Assembly (NCBI GenBank): GCA_020226215.1
Contig: CM035233.1
Span: 55,265,751 to 55,329,750 of the forward strand
DNA length: 64,000 nucleotides
DNA from: Sindora glabra
Taxonomy: Eukaryota; Streptophyta; Magnoliopsida; Fabales; Fabaceae
Direction of reading: 5' to 3'
Translations under genes and position numbers: made by a program
Shown here: positions 24,252 to 36,609 of the stretch, piece after piece
How positions within the stretch are numbered: the first letter of the stretch is position 1
How the letters are laid out: the number at the start of each line of letters is the position of its first letter
The notes under the pieces: generated by a model
What the model was told of the DNA's origin: nothing
What the model saw: the letters and a program-made list of their open reading frames with translations, nothing else
The model's database searches: none

Positions 24252-24653
24252 GAAAATGCACATACCATTGGGATATTACTAATTTCAAGAGAAAACTAGT
24301 TTAAATTACAAATTATGGCAAGATAAATGGAACATCTACTTTGAAGAAATTTATAGGCTTTAATATTAGAGATGATTTCAATAACTCCGAAATGCTTTTC
24401 ACCTTGAAATAAGATTAAAGAAACTCTTTCTACAATAAAACTAATTTCAAGAGAAAATGCACATACCATTAGGACATTGCTAATTTCAAGAGAAAACTAA
24501 TTCAAATTGCAAATTATGGCAACATAAATGAAACATTTACTTTGAAGAAATTTATGGGCTTTAATATTAGAGATGATTTCAATAACTCCGGGATGCTTTT
24601 CTCCCTGAAATATGATTAAAGAAACTCTTTCTACAATAAAAGTGATTATTTTA
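24252..24653 (-). repeat. 201-bp tandem duplication between protease and RT of the gypsy element
   Basis: The sequence beginning 'gaaaatgcacataccatt' at 24252 recurs at 24453 and both copies run to 'gaaactctttctacaataaa', about 90-95% alike. The 201-bp offset is a multiple of three. Neither copy is open throughout. Confidence 0.85.
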
Positions 24654-24667
24654 TTAAAACAATCCAT

Positions 24668-24922
24668 TTAAACATGGTATATTGACAACCAATCCATTCC
24701 TAAAATAATATCATAATCTATCATTTCTAAAATGATCAAATTGACAAGCATAGTTTGATTATATACATGAATAAAATAATCATGAATGAATTGAGTGTTC
24801 ATAAGAGTTTTTCCTACTGGGGTAACTACTAACAATGAGCCTGTCAAACAATTAGATGATTTAAATAGTAAAAAGGTAAATTTTATAAAGATAAATGAAT
24901 AAGTAGATCTTGGATCAATCAA
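24668..24922 (-). pseudogene. gypsy aspartic protease (retropepsin) remnant
   Basis: An 84-codon minus-strand frame begins 'MIDPRSTYSFIF', corresponding to the L-I-D-(S/P)-G-(S/A)-T-H-S-F-I active site of plant gypsy proteases. It ends 'DYDIILGMDWLSIYHV', the conserved ILGMDWL block. The catalytic D-x-G triad reads D-P-R, so the glycine is lost and the enzyme would be inactive even if made. Confidence 0.88.
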
Positions 24923-25299
24923 AACATAAGCTTAAAGGCTTTCAGCAAAAAATTTACTTGTAATAATAATATTTAAGGATTAACTTTCTTATTTGGTCAA
25001 AATAAGTACCTTGGCTTAGTTTCTTGGTAGAGTTCCTCCCCTTCCACAAGGTGCTTAGGTTCATTGAAGCCTAGAAGTAGTTGATGGATTTGTAGGTGGA
25101 TGTTGTTATAATGAAAGGTAATTAATGCTATAACTTAGAGGACTTCTTGGATGCACCCTTCTCTTATGGCTTAGTTGATCATCCTAATATCACACAAGAT
25201 TAGTTTGATTACATGGCCCCCAATATTTATTTCTACATCGAATACACCTAGTTAACTCGCCTTTAAAGTTGCTTTTACCTTAAGATTACCTTTACCATA

Positions 25300-26300
25300 A
25301 CTAAATGGAGCATTTAAATAAAAAAAAAGATTATTTTAACTTCTTCCTCTAGATGGCTCACTAGAGGCAGCTCTAAGTTGAAACCCTAAAGTTGTTTGGC
25401 TCTTCCCATTGTATAGCACATTAAGAGATTGAACTTATCCTAATCTAACTAGTAATTTAAGCCCTCATATTGGCTACATTTTTTTCTTGCTTGAGCTTTT
25501 CTCTTTTCTCCATATTTTATCCTATATTCAACATTAAGAGTTTAATCTACAATCTCTTGGAAAGTGGAGGTTTTTAGGACATGAGTCATATTAAAGAACG
25601 GGTCACGAAGACTATAAGTGAATGTCCACACTTTTGTTCTTTTGCCAAGGATAAGATACCTTGTGTAGCAAGATAAAAATATAAATTGAGCAATATACTC
25701 ATTAATTAACATGGAATCTAGTTTTAGATATTCAAATTTCTTCATTATTGCTTCATGAATATGGGTGGTAGGAATTGATCAATGAATAACTATCAGAATG
25801 CTATCTAGGTTAAAAAAATGTAAAATAGGATCTCTATTCTTAATTTTACTTATAAATCAATAATAAGCAACATCTTCTAAATAATAGCTAATAAGCTTAA
25901 TGATCAAATAATCAAAACATATAAGCATTTTTTCCATACTGTTTAATATAACTAAAGAACTAGTGTAAATCTAAATTTAAGTTCAAAATAGAAGGTTTTA
26001 GAGACTTGAGTTTGTTAAATTCATATGTAATGGACAATTTTTTTAATAAATCCTCCTTGGGTAGAAATTGATTTCTTTCCCTTTTTACCCTCAAGCTAGA
26101 AGCTTGATTCCCCTATTCACTGCGTTATTCTTGCTCTTTTTCTTGATAGAGCACTTGAATTACATTTGTCAAGATTTGTTGTCTCAAAGTGGCTGCCCAT
26201 TAAAGGATATCCTAATCATTATTTCCTTCATGTTTGCTACTGTGAGCCTAAAACCCTCTAAATGATTCCCCATCACCTAAATCACTAGCTCGATTACTTC
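25300..26300 (-). pseudogene. gypsy gag remnant
   Basis: The minus-strand frame 25542-25745 reads 'KKFEYLKLDSMLINEYIAQF', then 'LSCYTRYLI' and 'TKVWTFTYSLRDPF'. This fits the retrotransposon gag (capsid) segment 'EFLELKQGSMTVAEYAAKF ... RKFLEGLRPDI'. A possible remnant of the nucleocapsid zinc knuckle ('CIRCRNK', near 25220) lies downstream, without the full C-C-H-C. Frames are broken on both sides. Confidence 0.75.
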
Positions 26301-26560
26301 TAGATTCTATCATGCCTAATATTTACAAAAAGTTTCAAATGTTTAGCATATACACTTGTATAAACGTACCTATAAACAAATATTATATAAAAGCTCCACC
26401 ACTACCATTTAACAACCTTAAAGCCCACCAAAATGATATTAATGATGTGTGTTCCCAAATGTGCACATGCCACTAATATAATTTTGATTAATAGTTAAGT
26501 AAGCAATCATAACCTTCATCCTAACCCAAGGCCTTTCATTCACATTTATTTTTTAACTAT

Positions 26561-26572
26561 ACTCTAATACTA
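26561..26572 (-). other. gypsy primer-binding site (tRNA-iMet type)
   Basis: The minus strand reads TAGTATTAGAGT, matching the plant initiator-Met primer site TGGTATCAGAGC at 9 of 12 positions. It lies four bases from the LTR end (CATGACA), as expected. Confidence 0.8.
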
Positions 26573-26576
26573 CCTT

Positions 26577-28585
26577 TGTCATGAACTACCTGACTATGAC
26601 TAGTATGGATCTTATTTATTTGTCACCACAAGCCTTTTAATCCTAATATGGCATCAAAACACATTTATTAATTAATAGTTTAATTCTTATTCAACTATTT
26701 TATAAGACTAGTTATATATATATATATATACATACATACAATGCAAAATGTTTGCAAGGTTATACACATTTTAAACTTAAAATAGTGAGAAAAAGTCTTA
26801 ATAAGCAAATAACTTACTTAAATAGAAATAATTAATATAACAATCACATTTATGCTTTAATCTCCTCATTACTATTTACTTATAATAAATAAATAAATAA
26901 TCAAATAAGTAGTAAGAAAATAAATCTGTAGTCCTACTTATACTTCTTGAGACTTCCTTATCCCCTCACTAACCCTATCCTTATCTCTTCAAGGTCCTTC
27001 TTCCCTTTACTAACTAGTTCTTGAATCTAGAACAATAATTTCAACATTTCTGTTATATCAGCCCTTGTCAATTGTTGCATTATTGGTTTATAATTTTATT
27101 TATTATGCACATTCATAGTATGTTTCCCTTCTAATAATACCATAGATACATTATTATATGATTAAACAATCATACAATTACTAAGTATCAGTTTTATACT
27201 ACTATTTTTTATTGGTTCATAATTTTGTTGGGTCCAGAACAATAATTTCAACATTTCTGTTACATCACCCCTCATCAAATTGTTGCATCATTGGTTCACA
27301 ATTTTATTTATTATGCACATTCATAGAATGATTTCCTTTTAATAATCCCTTACATAGATTGTTATGATGATTAGACAATCATACAACTACTAAGTATTAG
27401 TTTTACACTACTATTTTTTAGCAACATAACTATTTATAATACAAAAAATCCATATGTTAACTTTGGAAGCCTAGATAATTAAGTATGGTAATTGAGTATA
27501 TAGCTCTCAAAACTGAGGTCATATTCAAATACTATAATCAAATATAAGTAACTCAAAAGCTTAAAGTATTTTAATATTTTAATATAACACTCAAATTTTA
27601 GTCCTAAGTTAATCCACCTAAGCAATATTCAAATACCATATTCGAATATGGCAAGCAAAGGCTAAAGGTCATTTAGATATTTGATTATGACATTTAAATG
27701 TTTCCTTATAACTCATATTTCCAAGGTGATATTTGAATATTATAGTTGAATATCACTAGAAATTTTCCATAAATTCAATAATTTTTTCAACAATTTCAAC
27801 ACATTTCACAACTTAACTTCCATACAATACCTTACAACTAAATTTTATCAATAACCCACTTACATAACCTATATCTACTTCAAGTAAGTCAAATAGTATT
27901 AATAGCAAGCATTAATTTCCAAGCTATTATTGTCAATATAAACCCAATATTTATTCAAAATCTAATAAATTATCAATTTAACTTAAATTAGAAGATTTAA
28001 GTAAGCTATTTACTTACCTAATCCTTGAAAGAGTGAAGAAAAGTCAACTACACTATTAAGTTCATTCATATACAATTAAAGTTTCTCTAAAATCCCTAAA
28101 CTGTTTCTTTCAAATTCTTATCGAAGTTAAGAAGCGTGGGAAGATTACCTAGAGTTTATTTGAAGAAGATTATGGTGTTCTTGCTCTTCTTGAATATATT
28201 AACATCAATTATTGAAGAAAATGACATTGAAGAAGAAGGAGAAGAGTCTTGGCAAGAGCAACAAAAAAAAAGTGAGAAATATTTCCAAAAACAAAAGTTA
28301 AAGTGGGAGATATAAAGGGTAAAGGCAGTTTGGTCACCTTTTAGTGCTAAGTAAAGGCAAAAATGAAATCTAAATCCTAAATCTTCTTCATATACCATTT
28401 TCTAAATCTAATTTTACTAAGCATTATATTTAATTACATTCTAGCTATTTTTGATATAAAATTCTATTTTCTTTAATTTAATTGTTGCCTTAAACCTATC
28501 CATAACTATTTCTAAGGACTAGTGAATTCCCATAATCACTAGTAAAATAAATATAATAAAATTCTAAAATATTAAAGGCATGACA
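26577..28585 (-). repeat. gypsy 5' LTR
   Basis: Its boundaries TGTCATG...CATGACA form a 7-bp terminal inverted repeat. On the minus strand it runs TGTCATGCC... to ...CATGACA, followed by the PBS. Length 2,009 bp, which includes a tandem duplication of about 207 bp (27029-27420). A block near 28300 ('ggtaaaggcagtttggtcacc') resembles the transcribed part of related plant gypsy LTRs. No partner LTR is recognisable in the window. Confidence 0.75.
27029..27420. repeat. About 207-bp tandem duplication inside the gypsy LTR
   Basis: Copies start 'agaacaataatttcaacatt' at 27029 and at 27236, and both end 'actactatttttt'. Differences are scattered substitutions and small indels, so the duplication is not recent. 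Confidence 0.85.
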
Positions 28586-29938
28586 CCTATCTTTAAGCTT
28601 TCATGATTGTAGAAATAAATGCCTTAAACAAAAGTTATAGTGGAATCATTAAACCAAAATTAAGATATCTTAAACTTTCAAAGGAACAAGTAATGAAATA
28701 CCACTCAAGATATTAAATTAAATCTAAAAATAAATTTTATCTATAGTACTATATGTTATAAAATTTCAAAATGATTTGACAAATGAAAAGTTTTTGTTAC
28801 AAGTAGATTGCAAATTAGAAAAAGATGTTTTGCAAAAGGATGTCAAAAATTTAGTTTCAAAACAAGTATTTGTAAGATAACAAGTTATTTTATCCTGCTT
28901 TGATCTTGAAATTAAATTTATTAAAGGAGAACATAACTCTCTTCCAAATTTCCTTACACAAGAATTTTTATAGGGATCAAAAGAGATCTTTATTCTTTTA
29001 ACCTTATCAAAGATCACTTTTTCAACATTATCTTGATTATCTTTGTTCTTGAATTTCAAAATTTTTGCTTAAAAAGCATTAGTATTTGCAAAATCCAAAT
29101 AATTCCTAAGAAATTCCTATATATTAGTATCTTAAAATCATGTCTCTCTTACCTTACTCTCTATTTCCAAAATCATTCCCTTAAGAGTTCAAAAAATCCA
29201 TTTTCTTAAAAGACTAGTAGTTGGGTTATGATTTTCAAGATATTCTTTTTAATTTCTTATCATCAATAACTGAAAAAGAACCTCTTAGAATAATAGTTTC
29301 ATAGGAGGATAAATACACTAACAAAAGAGTTCCATGCCTCAAAATTAATCCATAGTGTTACAAGATTCTATTTTTCTTTAATATTCAAACTATTAATGCC
29401 AACTCATTTATGTTATTCCATATGCAATCATAGACCTTGAAAATTTTAAAAATATTCATTTTACTGAAGGAGATACATCCATTATCATGATACAAATGGT
29501 TGTCTATATCTTTTTCATAATTGCTACATATTATCTTATGTGTATAAATTTTCTCTTATTAAACAAAAATAGTGATAATTTTAAATAAATATTAATAGGT
29601 GTATGCAATATAAAAAATTAAAATATAAATCATGTAAATATCACAATTCAATTGCATTTAATTTTATGGTTTGCATTAAGGTATTTCATTTGATCAATGA
29701 GAGATTAATTCCTTAAAGTATTATTAGATATTAAAAATAGGAATCTCTCTCAACTAGTTTTTTTATACACAAGACCAAAATTGACCATAAAACATCTTAT
29801 TTAAAATGTTTGAGTTCCTTCCACTTAAACCAATTCATACCAATAATTCAATTCCATTTTATATCGTAAAAAATTGTAACAAGTTTTATCTTATGGAGAA
29901 AATGATGCATAGCTCCTGTTACAAGAACTAATTGATCA
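28586..29938. other. Intergenic DNA between gypsy and copia elements
   Basis: A 97-codon minus-strand frame (28766-29059) is lysine- and serine-rich and matches nothing I recognise. I do not support it as a gene. The rest is AT-rich. Confidence 0.4.
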
Positions 29939-30414
29939 TGATAATGTTAATAATATAATTAATATATTAAACAATGTAAATTAATCACAATTGTAATTAT
30001 GAGCATACCTGATATATAATCTGATAAAGCCATAATCAACTTAGATGATGATTATGAGTAAAGTTTACAACCTACTTCACCCCTTAGATTATTTAGAGAA
30101 AAAAGATGGAAAAATTTCATAGGAGCGGTAATCCTTATTGTTCCTGAATGACAATTTGATCTCTCTATATATGGTTAAACTTGTAATAAGAAATCATTAA
30201 CCACTAAAGGGCTACAAGTTAGGGTCTCTATCTATATAGGCCTATGTATGATCTAATCTATTACGAATTACACATATTGAACTAAAGCTTAATCTATTTT
30301 ATACTTAATATTAAAATACAAAATTAATTATTTAAATAAATATTTTAATAAATTAATTAATGTTAATTCCTATAAATATATCTAATAAATTATTTATTTT
30401 ATTTTAATATAACA
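29939..30414 (-). repeat. copia 3' LTR
   Basis: Matches 35969-36433 along its whole length: shared 'taaagtttrcaacctac', 'ggtaatccttattgttcct' and 'aataaattatttattttatt'. Plus-strand ends are TGATAAT... and ...TAATATAACA. About 476 bp. Confidence 0.9.
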
Positions 30415-30428
30415 ATCTCCTACTTGGA
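30415..30428 (-). other. copia polypurine tract
   Basis: The minus strand reads CCAAGTAGGAGAT directly before the LTR start TGTTATATT, the standard purine-rich primer for plus-strand synthesis in copia elements. Confidence 0.8.
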
Positions 30429-30784
30429 TAGCATTAATTAATTACATGAAATATTTGAAACAGTAATAATTAAGTAATTATTATACATTAAGTTATAAAC
30501 TTAATTTAGAGAATGAAATCATATAGAATCACTGAATTCGATAAGAAAATAAGTGATGTTTAAATATAATATCTCATAATCTAAAAAGAATAGAATATAC
30601 AAAGTTAGTCTTTCGACTATAATTCAGAAGAGAAACAACTTAAAATCATTGAATCCAATAGGGAAACAAATGATATATATATAATACATCACTAATGTTT
30701 CAATGTCCAAATTAAGCAATGATTACATAAGTAGTCTCAGACAGTAATAAAATTAAACAAGCATATCTCAAACTCCCATTAAAC

Positions 30785-31300
30785 CTAAGTTTCATCAAAA
30801 GATTTAACAAGACCCATATGAATTACATAATTCTTAAATATTCCTACAGGTAAGCCTTTAGTCAACGAATCCACCAGCATGTCTCCACTAAGGATATGTT
30901 CAATATAAGTTTGAAATTCAACAATCTTCTCTCTAACGAATAGGAGTTTAATATCAAAATATTTAGTATAATTAGAATTCTTGTAGTTCTGAAAGAAGTA
31001 GACAGTAGAAGAATTATTGCAAAAAATCATTAGAGGATGTGATATAAAATTAACCAAATGCATGCCAAATATCAACTTCTTCAACCATATAGCCTAACAA
31101 GTGGCTTCATAACATGTGATATACTCTACTTCTATAGTGAAGGTAGCTATAAGTGTCTATTTAACAATGTTCCATGAGACAACTTCTCCAAATATCATAA
31201 AGATGTATTCGGATATTAATTTACAATTATCTATACATTAGGCATAATTCGAATCTGAATAACTAACAATCTCAAGTGAATCATATCTTTTATAAGTTAA
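30785..31300 (-). pseudogene. copia RNase H domain remnant
   Basis: A 99-codon frame holds 'TKYFDIKLLFVREKIVEFQT', then 'ILSGDMLVDSLTKGLPVGIF' and 'VIHMGLVKSF'. These are the conserved end of Tnt1-like RNase H ('KHIDIKYHFVREKV ... ADPLTKGLP ... MGL'). The frame is open here but is disconnected from the RT upstream by stops. Confidence 0.9.
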
Positions 31301-31399
31301 CATGTAATTCTTAGTACCTTGAAAATACCTTATTACCTTCTTGGTCATTTTCCAATAATCCATCCCAAGACCACTCAAGTATCTATCAAGCACACTAGT

Positions 31400-32480
31400 A
31401 ATAAAAGTTATATCTGGATGAATGTATACCTATACATACATAAGACTACCAATAACAAAAGCATAAGGAATCTTATCCATTTCAGCCCTTTTAATATCAA
31501 TTTGAAGGCACTGTGATCAAGATAATATTATCACTTTTCTAAGTAGGTATAGGTTGGAAGCATAAGTATTCATTTTAAATCTTTTAAGCACCCATTCAAT
31601 GTAATTAGCTTGAAACAAACCTAAAATCCCATGAGTTCTGTCACAATGGATCTGAATATCAAGAATAAAATATGCTTTGCTAAGATCTTTTATATCAAAA
31701 TGGCATGACATCATGCATTTTAACTTATCCAAAAAAATTCATTGAGTTACTGGCCAGTAGAATATTATTATCATAAAGCACTAAGATCACAAAATTATTC
31801 CCATCAAATTTTTAATAGATACATTGACCCAAAACATTCTTAATGAATTTAAAAGAGGTAATGACATCATGAAACTTTAGTTGTCATTGCTTAGAGGCTT
31901 GTTTTAACCCATAGATAGATTTATATAATCCACACACTAAGTGCTCTTTGTCGGGTTCAATAAAACTATCTAGTTAGGTCATGTATGCAATCTTGACATC
32001 CATCTAATAAAGTTCAAAGTTAAACTATGTAACAAGTGTCATGATAACTCTGAAAGCATCCTTAGTAGACATAGGAGAAAAGATCTCTATGTAATTAATG
32101 TCTTCCTTTTAATTATAGCCTTTAGCTACGATTCTGGCTTTATACTTTTCAATCTCACTAGTGGTGCCCCATTTGATTTTAAAGACCCATTTACAACCAA
32201 CTGGTTTATATCCATCTAGTAACTCAGCAAGTTCCTTTACGTGATTGTGATGCATAAAGGAAATTTCATCATTCATAACCTCTTGTCACTTAGAAGAATG
32301 AGAAGTTGACATTGCTTGATGAAAAGATATAGGATCTATCCTATCAATAGTATTTGATTCAAACTCTTACAAGTACACGATATAGTCATTCGATATTACA
32401 AGTCTACGAACCTTTTAAGATTATCTTAATTCAATGATTAACTTATTAAGTTCTGCCATATGGGGTTCCCTTTCTATCTA
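31400..32480 (-). pseudogene. copia reverse transcriptase remnant
   Basis: The frame 31517-31732 reads 'FDIKDLSKAYFILDIQIH', then 'THGILGLFQANYIEWVLKRF', the segment after the RT catalytic loop. The catalytic loop near 31755-31800 reads 'VILVLYDNNILL' where active copia RTs have L-Y-V-D-D-I-L-L, so both aspartates are replaced by asparagine or lost. Upstream RT blocks (32000-32250) survive as 'FKTKWGTT'-like pieces with stops. Confidence 0.85.
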
Positions 32481-33575
32481 ATTTAGATTTTCAACATTAT
32501 CACCTCCAGTAGGTGAAGGTGTCAGAATAGGTATAGGCAAAATGGTACTCTCATCACACAAATTAATAGCCTTGGGTACTAAACTCGCATTATCCAAGTC
32601 ATTGTTAAAATAAAATGCCCGATTAGATTCAATGATCTTAATAGTATGAGTGGAATAATAAAATTTGCAACATCTTGATTCAATACAGTACTTAATGAAA
32701 AATCCATCGATTATTCTGGAATCCAACTTCTTCAAATAGGGATTATATGATCTCACCTCTTCCTTACAACTCTACACTAAAAAATATTTCAAACTAGGCT
32801 TTTTTCCAGTAAAGAGCTCATATGAAGTCTTTAGAACTAACTTACTGGAAACTTGATTCAAAATATATACTATAGTTTTTAAGGCCTCATCCCATAAGAA
32901 TTCTAGTAATGAGAAATGACTAATCATGCTTCTAACCATGTCCATTAAAGTACGATTACACCTTTTTGTAACCTTATTTTATTGCAGTGTGCCAAGCATT
33001 GTATACTGGGCCTCAATACTATATTCCTGCAAAAATAAAGCAAATGGACTAAGATTTCTACCTACCTTAGTATATCTCCCATAATACTCTTTACCCTTAT
33101 CTGATCTGACATATTTAATAGCTTTACCAATCTTTAATTCAATTACTACCTTAAAGTTCTTGAACGAATCTAAATACTCTAACTTTTCATGTATAAGACC
33201 AATCTAACCATATCTAGAATGGTTATCTATAAATGTAATGAAGTATTTAAAACTTCCAATAGTCGCTGTTGTAATAGGCTTACATATGTCAATGTATATT
33301 AGGTCCAAGATGTTTTTAAGCCTTCATGCCCTTTTCTTTCTAACTCTAGTAGGAAAATTTCCTTTAATACAGTCAATACAAGTTTCACAATCTAAGAAAT
33401 CTAAATTTGATAACACACCTTGCTTGACCAATCTTCCTAATCTCTCTTTAGAAATGTGGCCCAATCGTTGATGCCACAAAATAGAAGAATTCTCATTCAC
33501 TCTAGGATGTTTATGTCCAATCACAACATTAATGGGTACATTAGAAGACACAATAGGATAATTATTCAAATTCAA
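32478..33575 (-). pseudogene. copia integrase and GAG-pre-integrase remnant
   Basis: At 33324-33575 the frame contains 'WHQRLGHISKERLGRLVKQG' and 'CETCIDCIKG', preserving the H-x4-H and C-x2-C zinc-binding residues of the integrase N-terminal domain. At 32478-32756 the frame 'YNPYLKKLDSRIIDGFFIKY' and 'CCKFYYSTHTIKI' is the domain after the catalytic core ('YNPHEKKLDPRTISGYFIGY'). Stops in between break the DDE core. Confidence 0.9.
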
Positions 33576-33949
33576 ATGATATAAACTATTTTGTAAAGTG
33601 ATAGTACTAACATAATAAATTTCAATCTTTCCATTTCATTACCAAAAGGAATAACCATAATTATCCAAAACAAAACTAGAAATCAAATTCCTTCTCATAG
33701 AAGGTATATAAACAACATTATTCAAATCCAAAATATGTCCAGAAGATAAACGTATAGAAATTGATCCTATATATTTGACTTCAACTTTACTTCCTGCTAC
33801 TCCTAAGACAGTCTTCTCTCTTTCATTTAGGATCCGCTAGTTTTTTAGCCCCTGTAAGGAATTTGCAACATGAATAATTGCACCAGAAGAAAGATGTTTC
33901 AAGATTATTGGACTCAAAACACACTAAAGCTAGAGGAGTAGAATTGGAA

Positions 33950-34740
33950 TATGTACCTTCCTTCTCATGCTTATTCTTTAGCTTATAGCACTCAGACATC
34001 TTATGTCCAGGGATCTTGCAATAATTGCACTTGCCTTTAAATTTTTTCTATTGTCATTTTCCTTTTTCACCATTTTTCTTGAAACCAAGCTTTCCAAATA
34101 TTTGCATTTCTGGTTTCTTTCCTTTCTTATCATTCCCACTTGACTTATTGTTAAAGCCCCGAGATAAGTGATTGATAGAAGGTGGCTATGAGTTACTCTT
34201 CATAATCTCTTCTTCTTGAATTACTATGAAAATTATCTAGTCTATTGTCCACTCTCCCTCTTGTAAATTATAAGAAGTTCTCAGGTAGCTATATTCAGAA
34301 TGCAATGATTGAAAGACTCTATAGACCAAAATGCTCTTTCCAAGATCAACATCATATGATTTTAATTTATTATAATAGTGAATCATCTTCATGATGTGCT
34401 CCCTAACACCTAAAACTTCATCATAGTAAGTGTTGTCAAGTTTCTTGAATTTCTCTCCAATAACTTTCATGTATTCCATAGCAGTGTTCCTATCTAGGAT
34501 ACTCTCTTTAATTTCTTTCTCGATAATGAACTTGATCATTGTCAAATAGATCCTATTTGACTCATACCATTGCTTGTAATAAGTTTTATCTGCAGTACTA
34601 GACTCAAGTAAGAGATCACCAAATTTTAATTTTCTAAGAGTTAAATTTTTCTTAGGAATTATCAAGTACATGTTCAAAGACTTTTTTCATTCATCATAGT
34701 TCATTCCATTAAGAATCCTCACCACAGATAGTTGCTAAAA
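33950..34740 (-). pseudogene. copia gag (UBN2-type) with intact CCHC zinc knuckle
   Basis: The 146-codon frame 34237-34677 contains 'YYKQWYESNRIYLTMIKFII', 'AMEYMKVIGEKFKKLD' and 'LRTSYNLQEGEW', typical of Tnt1-like gag. Downstream, at 33984-34033, the minus strand encodes C-N-Y-C-K-I-P-G-H-K-M-S-E-C, a perfect C-x2-C-x4-H-x4-C nucleocapsid knuckle. Frame breaks separate the two parts. Confidence 0.88.
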
Positions 34741-35951
34741 GGTCGAGACTGATGCTGCAAGATTGGAAAATTTTAATTTTGCATGCACAACATAGTTATA
34801 ATATAATTGCTAATTAAACAAAATTAGTCAAACAATTATATGATAAAGTGGCATTAATGAAATTACATATACCATATGATTTGACTTGTACAAGAGTCTA
34901 CATAAAGATGTAATCAACATAGCCATATCGATAGGGTATAAGAAACATTAAAACATTATAAATGCTGCATGCCTATTTAAAGGAGTTCAAACCCTAAAAT
35001 TACATTAATAATGTTATACCAATAGGGTGCATCCATTATCAATGCAATATGCTTCTAAGCCTCAAGGAAGGACAATATTTTCATGTAAAACAGCCTTATT
35101 ATAATCCTAATCTATCACTAATGTGAATCAAATCATTTTGGTATTCATACATATATAAAATTACATAATTAAGGATTTAAGAATTTATTAAACATAACTA
35201 AAATCATAACCAGAGAGAGTGAATCATTACTAAGCTCACGAATATTATGAAGAACATTCATAAATTTTTACAGGCCAAAATTCCATAAATAGAATGTATT
35301 TTTACACAGTATAAATTATATAAAATTCAAAATAAATATTTATTAGCTATAAAAAGTTTTGAAAAAATAATAGATAAATAGGAAATCATATTTAAAGCAT
35401 CTGGGCTAAAACTCAGGCCCAAAAGCCCAACGCATGAACCACACACACCCACATGCGCGTCGACCTAGTTGGACTTGAGGTTATTTTCAACCTTTGGCAT
35501 CCAGTCGCTCTGTAATGGCGTTTTTCGACCATTAATTGAGCTTCCAAGCTCTAAAAATTGTGTTCTAACCCTTTTTAATGCAAGAAAAACCTATCTAGCT
35601 TATTTTCAACATAAATCCATGTATTAATTGGAAGAAAAAAGGTTTAAAATAGTGCAATCAAAGGTCACAAATTTTCTAGAAAAATCCAAGCTTTGATCCA
35701 TAATAATCATGAAATTTGAATACAATTAAGCAACATCATGATATTCTATATATCCATACAAATAGAATTCATGATTCAATTGAAAGAAAATTAATCCAAA
35801 TTGTTTTAGAATTAAAATCCTTAATTTCAAGGGTTCCATGTACCAAAAAAGAAAAATTAGGAATTTTTGTGAATTTTTCCAAGATTAGTTAAATTAATCA
35901 TAATTAGATAATTAATATAATTATACTAATAATTAATATTAACATAACCTA

Positions 35952-35963
35952 TTTCTGATACTA
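35952..35963 (-). other. copia primer-binding site
   Basis: The minus strand reads TAGTATCAGAAA, 9 of 12 matches to the initiator-Met site TGGTATCAGAGC, five bases inside the 5' LTR. Confidence 0.75.
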
Positions 35964-35968
35964 ATTAT

Positions 35969-36433
35969 TGATAATATGATTAGTATACTAAATAATATAA
36001 ATTAATCATAATTGTAATTATAAACATATTGATGTATAATCTAATAAAGCTATGATTAGTCTAGATGATGATGAGTAGTAAAGTTTGCAACCTACCTCAT
36101 CCCTTAAGTTATTCAAAGAAAAGAGATAAAGAGATTTTATAGGAGTGGTAATCCTTATTGTTCCTAAATGGTAATTTGATCTCTTTATATATAATCAGAC
36201 TTATAATAGGAACTACTGATTATTAAAGGGTTATAAGTTGGGGCTTTTGTCTATGTGGATTTATGTATGATACAACTTATCACGGATCACACACATTGAA
36301 TCAAGGTATAATTTATTCTATACTTAATATTAAAATATAAAACTAATTACTTAAATAAATATTTCAATAAGTTAATTAATGTTAATTTATATAAACATAT
36401 CTAATAAATTATTTATTTTATTTTAATATAACA
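35969..36433 (-). repeat. copia 5' LTR
   Basis: Partner of 29939-30414. About 465 bp, with the same plus-strand end TAATATAACA. Divergence between the two copies is high, with dozens of substitutions and several indels by eye. Confidence 0.9.
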
Positions 36434-36548
36434 AATAATTATAAAGATGTGTACAAAGGATACAACTGTTTGAATTTGACATAATTAATTTTATACTCTC
36501 ATTTATATATATAAAGAGAGAAAGAGAAAAAGAAAAAGAGAGAACTTT

Positions 36549-36550
<2 letters not shown>

Positions 36551-36606
<56 letters not shown>
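36551..36606. repeat. (TA)n microsatellite
   Basis: About 27 uninterrupted TA repeats next to the copia 5' LTR. An (IY)n open frame across it is an artefact. Confidence 0.95.

Positions 36607-36609
<3 letters not shown>

Larger units (their letters stand above)
16750..28585 (-). mobile_element. Decayed Ty3/gypsy LTR retrotransposon, split by a MULE
   Basis: Reading the minus strand from 28585 downward gives 5' LTR (28585-26577), PBS (26572-26561), gag, aspartic protease, reverse transcriptase/RNase H, and integrase to about 16750. That is the order of Ty3/gypsy elements. The integrase reading stops at 22165 and resumes at 17162, because a 4,993-bp MULE lies between. Every coding segment carries stops or frameshifts. 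No 3' LTR is recognisable beyond 16750, so the element is truncated there and its own target duplication cannot be tested. The heavy decay indicates age. Confidence 0.88.
29939..36433 (-). mobile_element. Nearly full-length Ty1/copia retrotransposon, inactive
   Basis: Two LTRs (29939-30414 and 35969-36433) flank, on the minus strand, PBS, gag with an intact zinc knuckle, GAG-pre-integrase, integrase, RT and RNase H, then a polypurine tract. The order integrase before RT defines Ty1/copia. The protein resembles the Tnt1-like group. All domains are broken by stops and frameshifts, the RT active site is altered, and the LTRs differ at many positions, so the insertion is old. I could not see a convincing 5-bp target duplication (flanks GATCA and AATAA). 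Length 6,495 bp. Confidence 0.9.

Noticed and set aside
28766..29059. 97-codon minus-strand frame, briefly compared with ribosomal and retroelement proteins
   Set aside because: Similarity was vague and did not extend over any conserved block.
29934..36438. 5-bp target duplication of the copia element
   Set aside because: Flanks GATCA and AATAA do not match; the true ends may be eroded.
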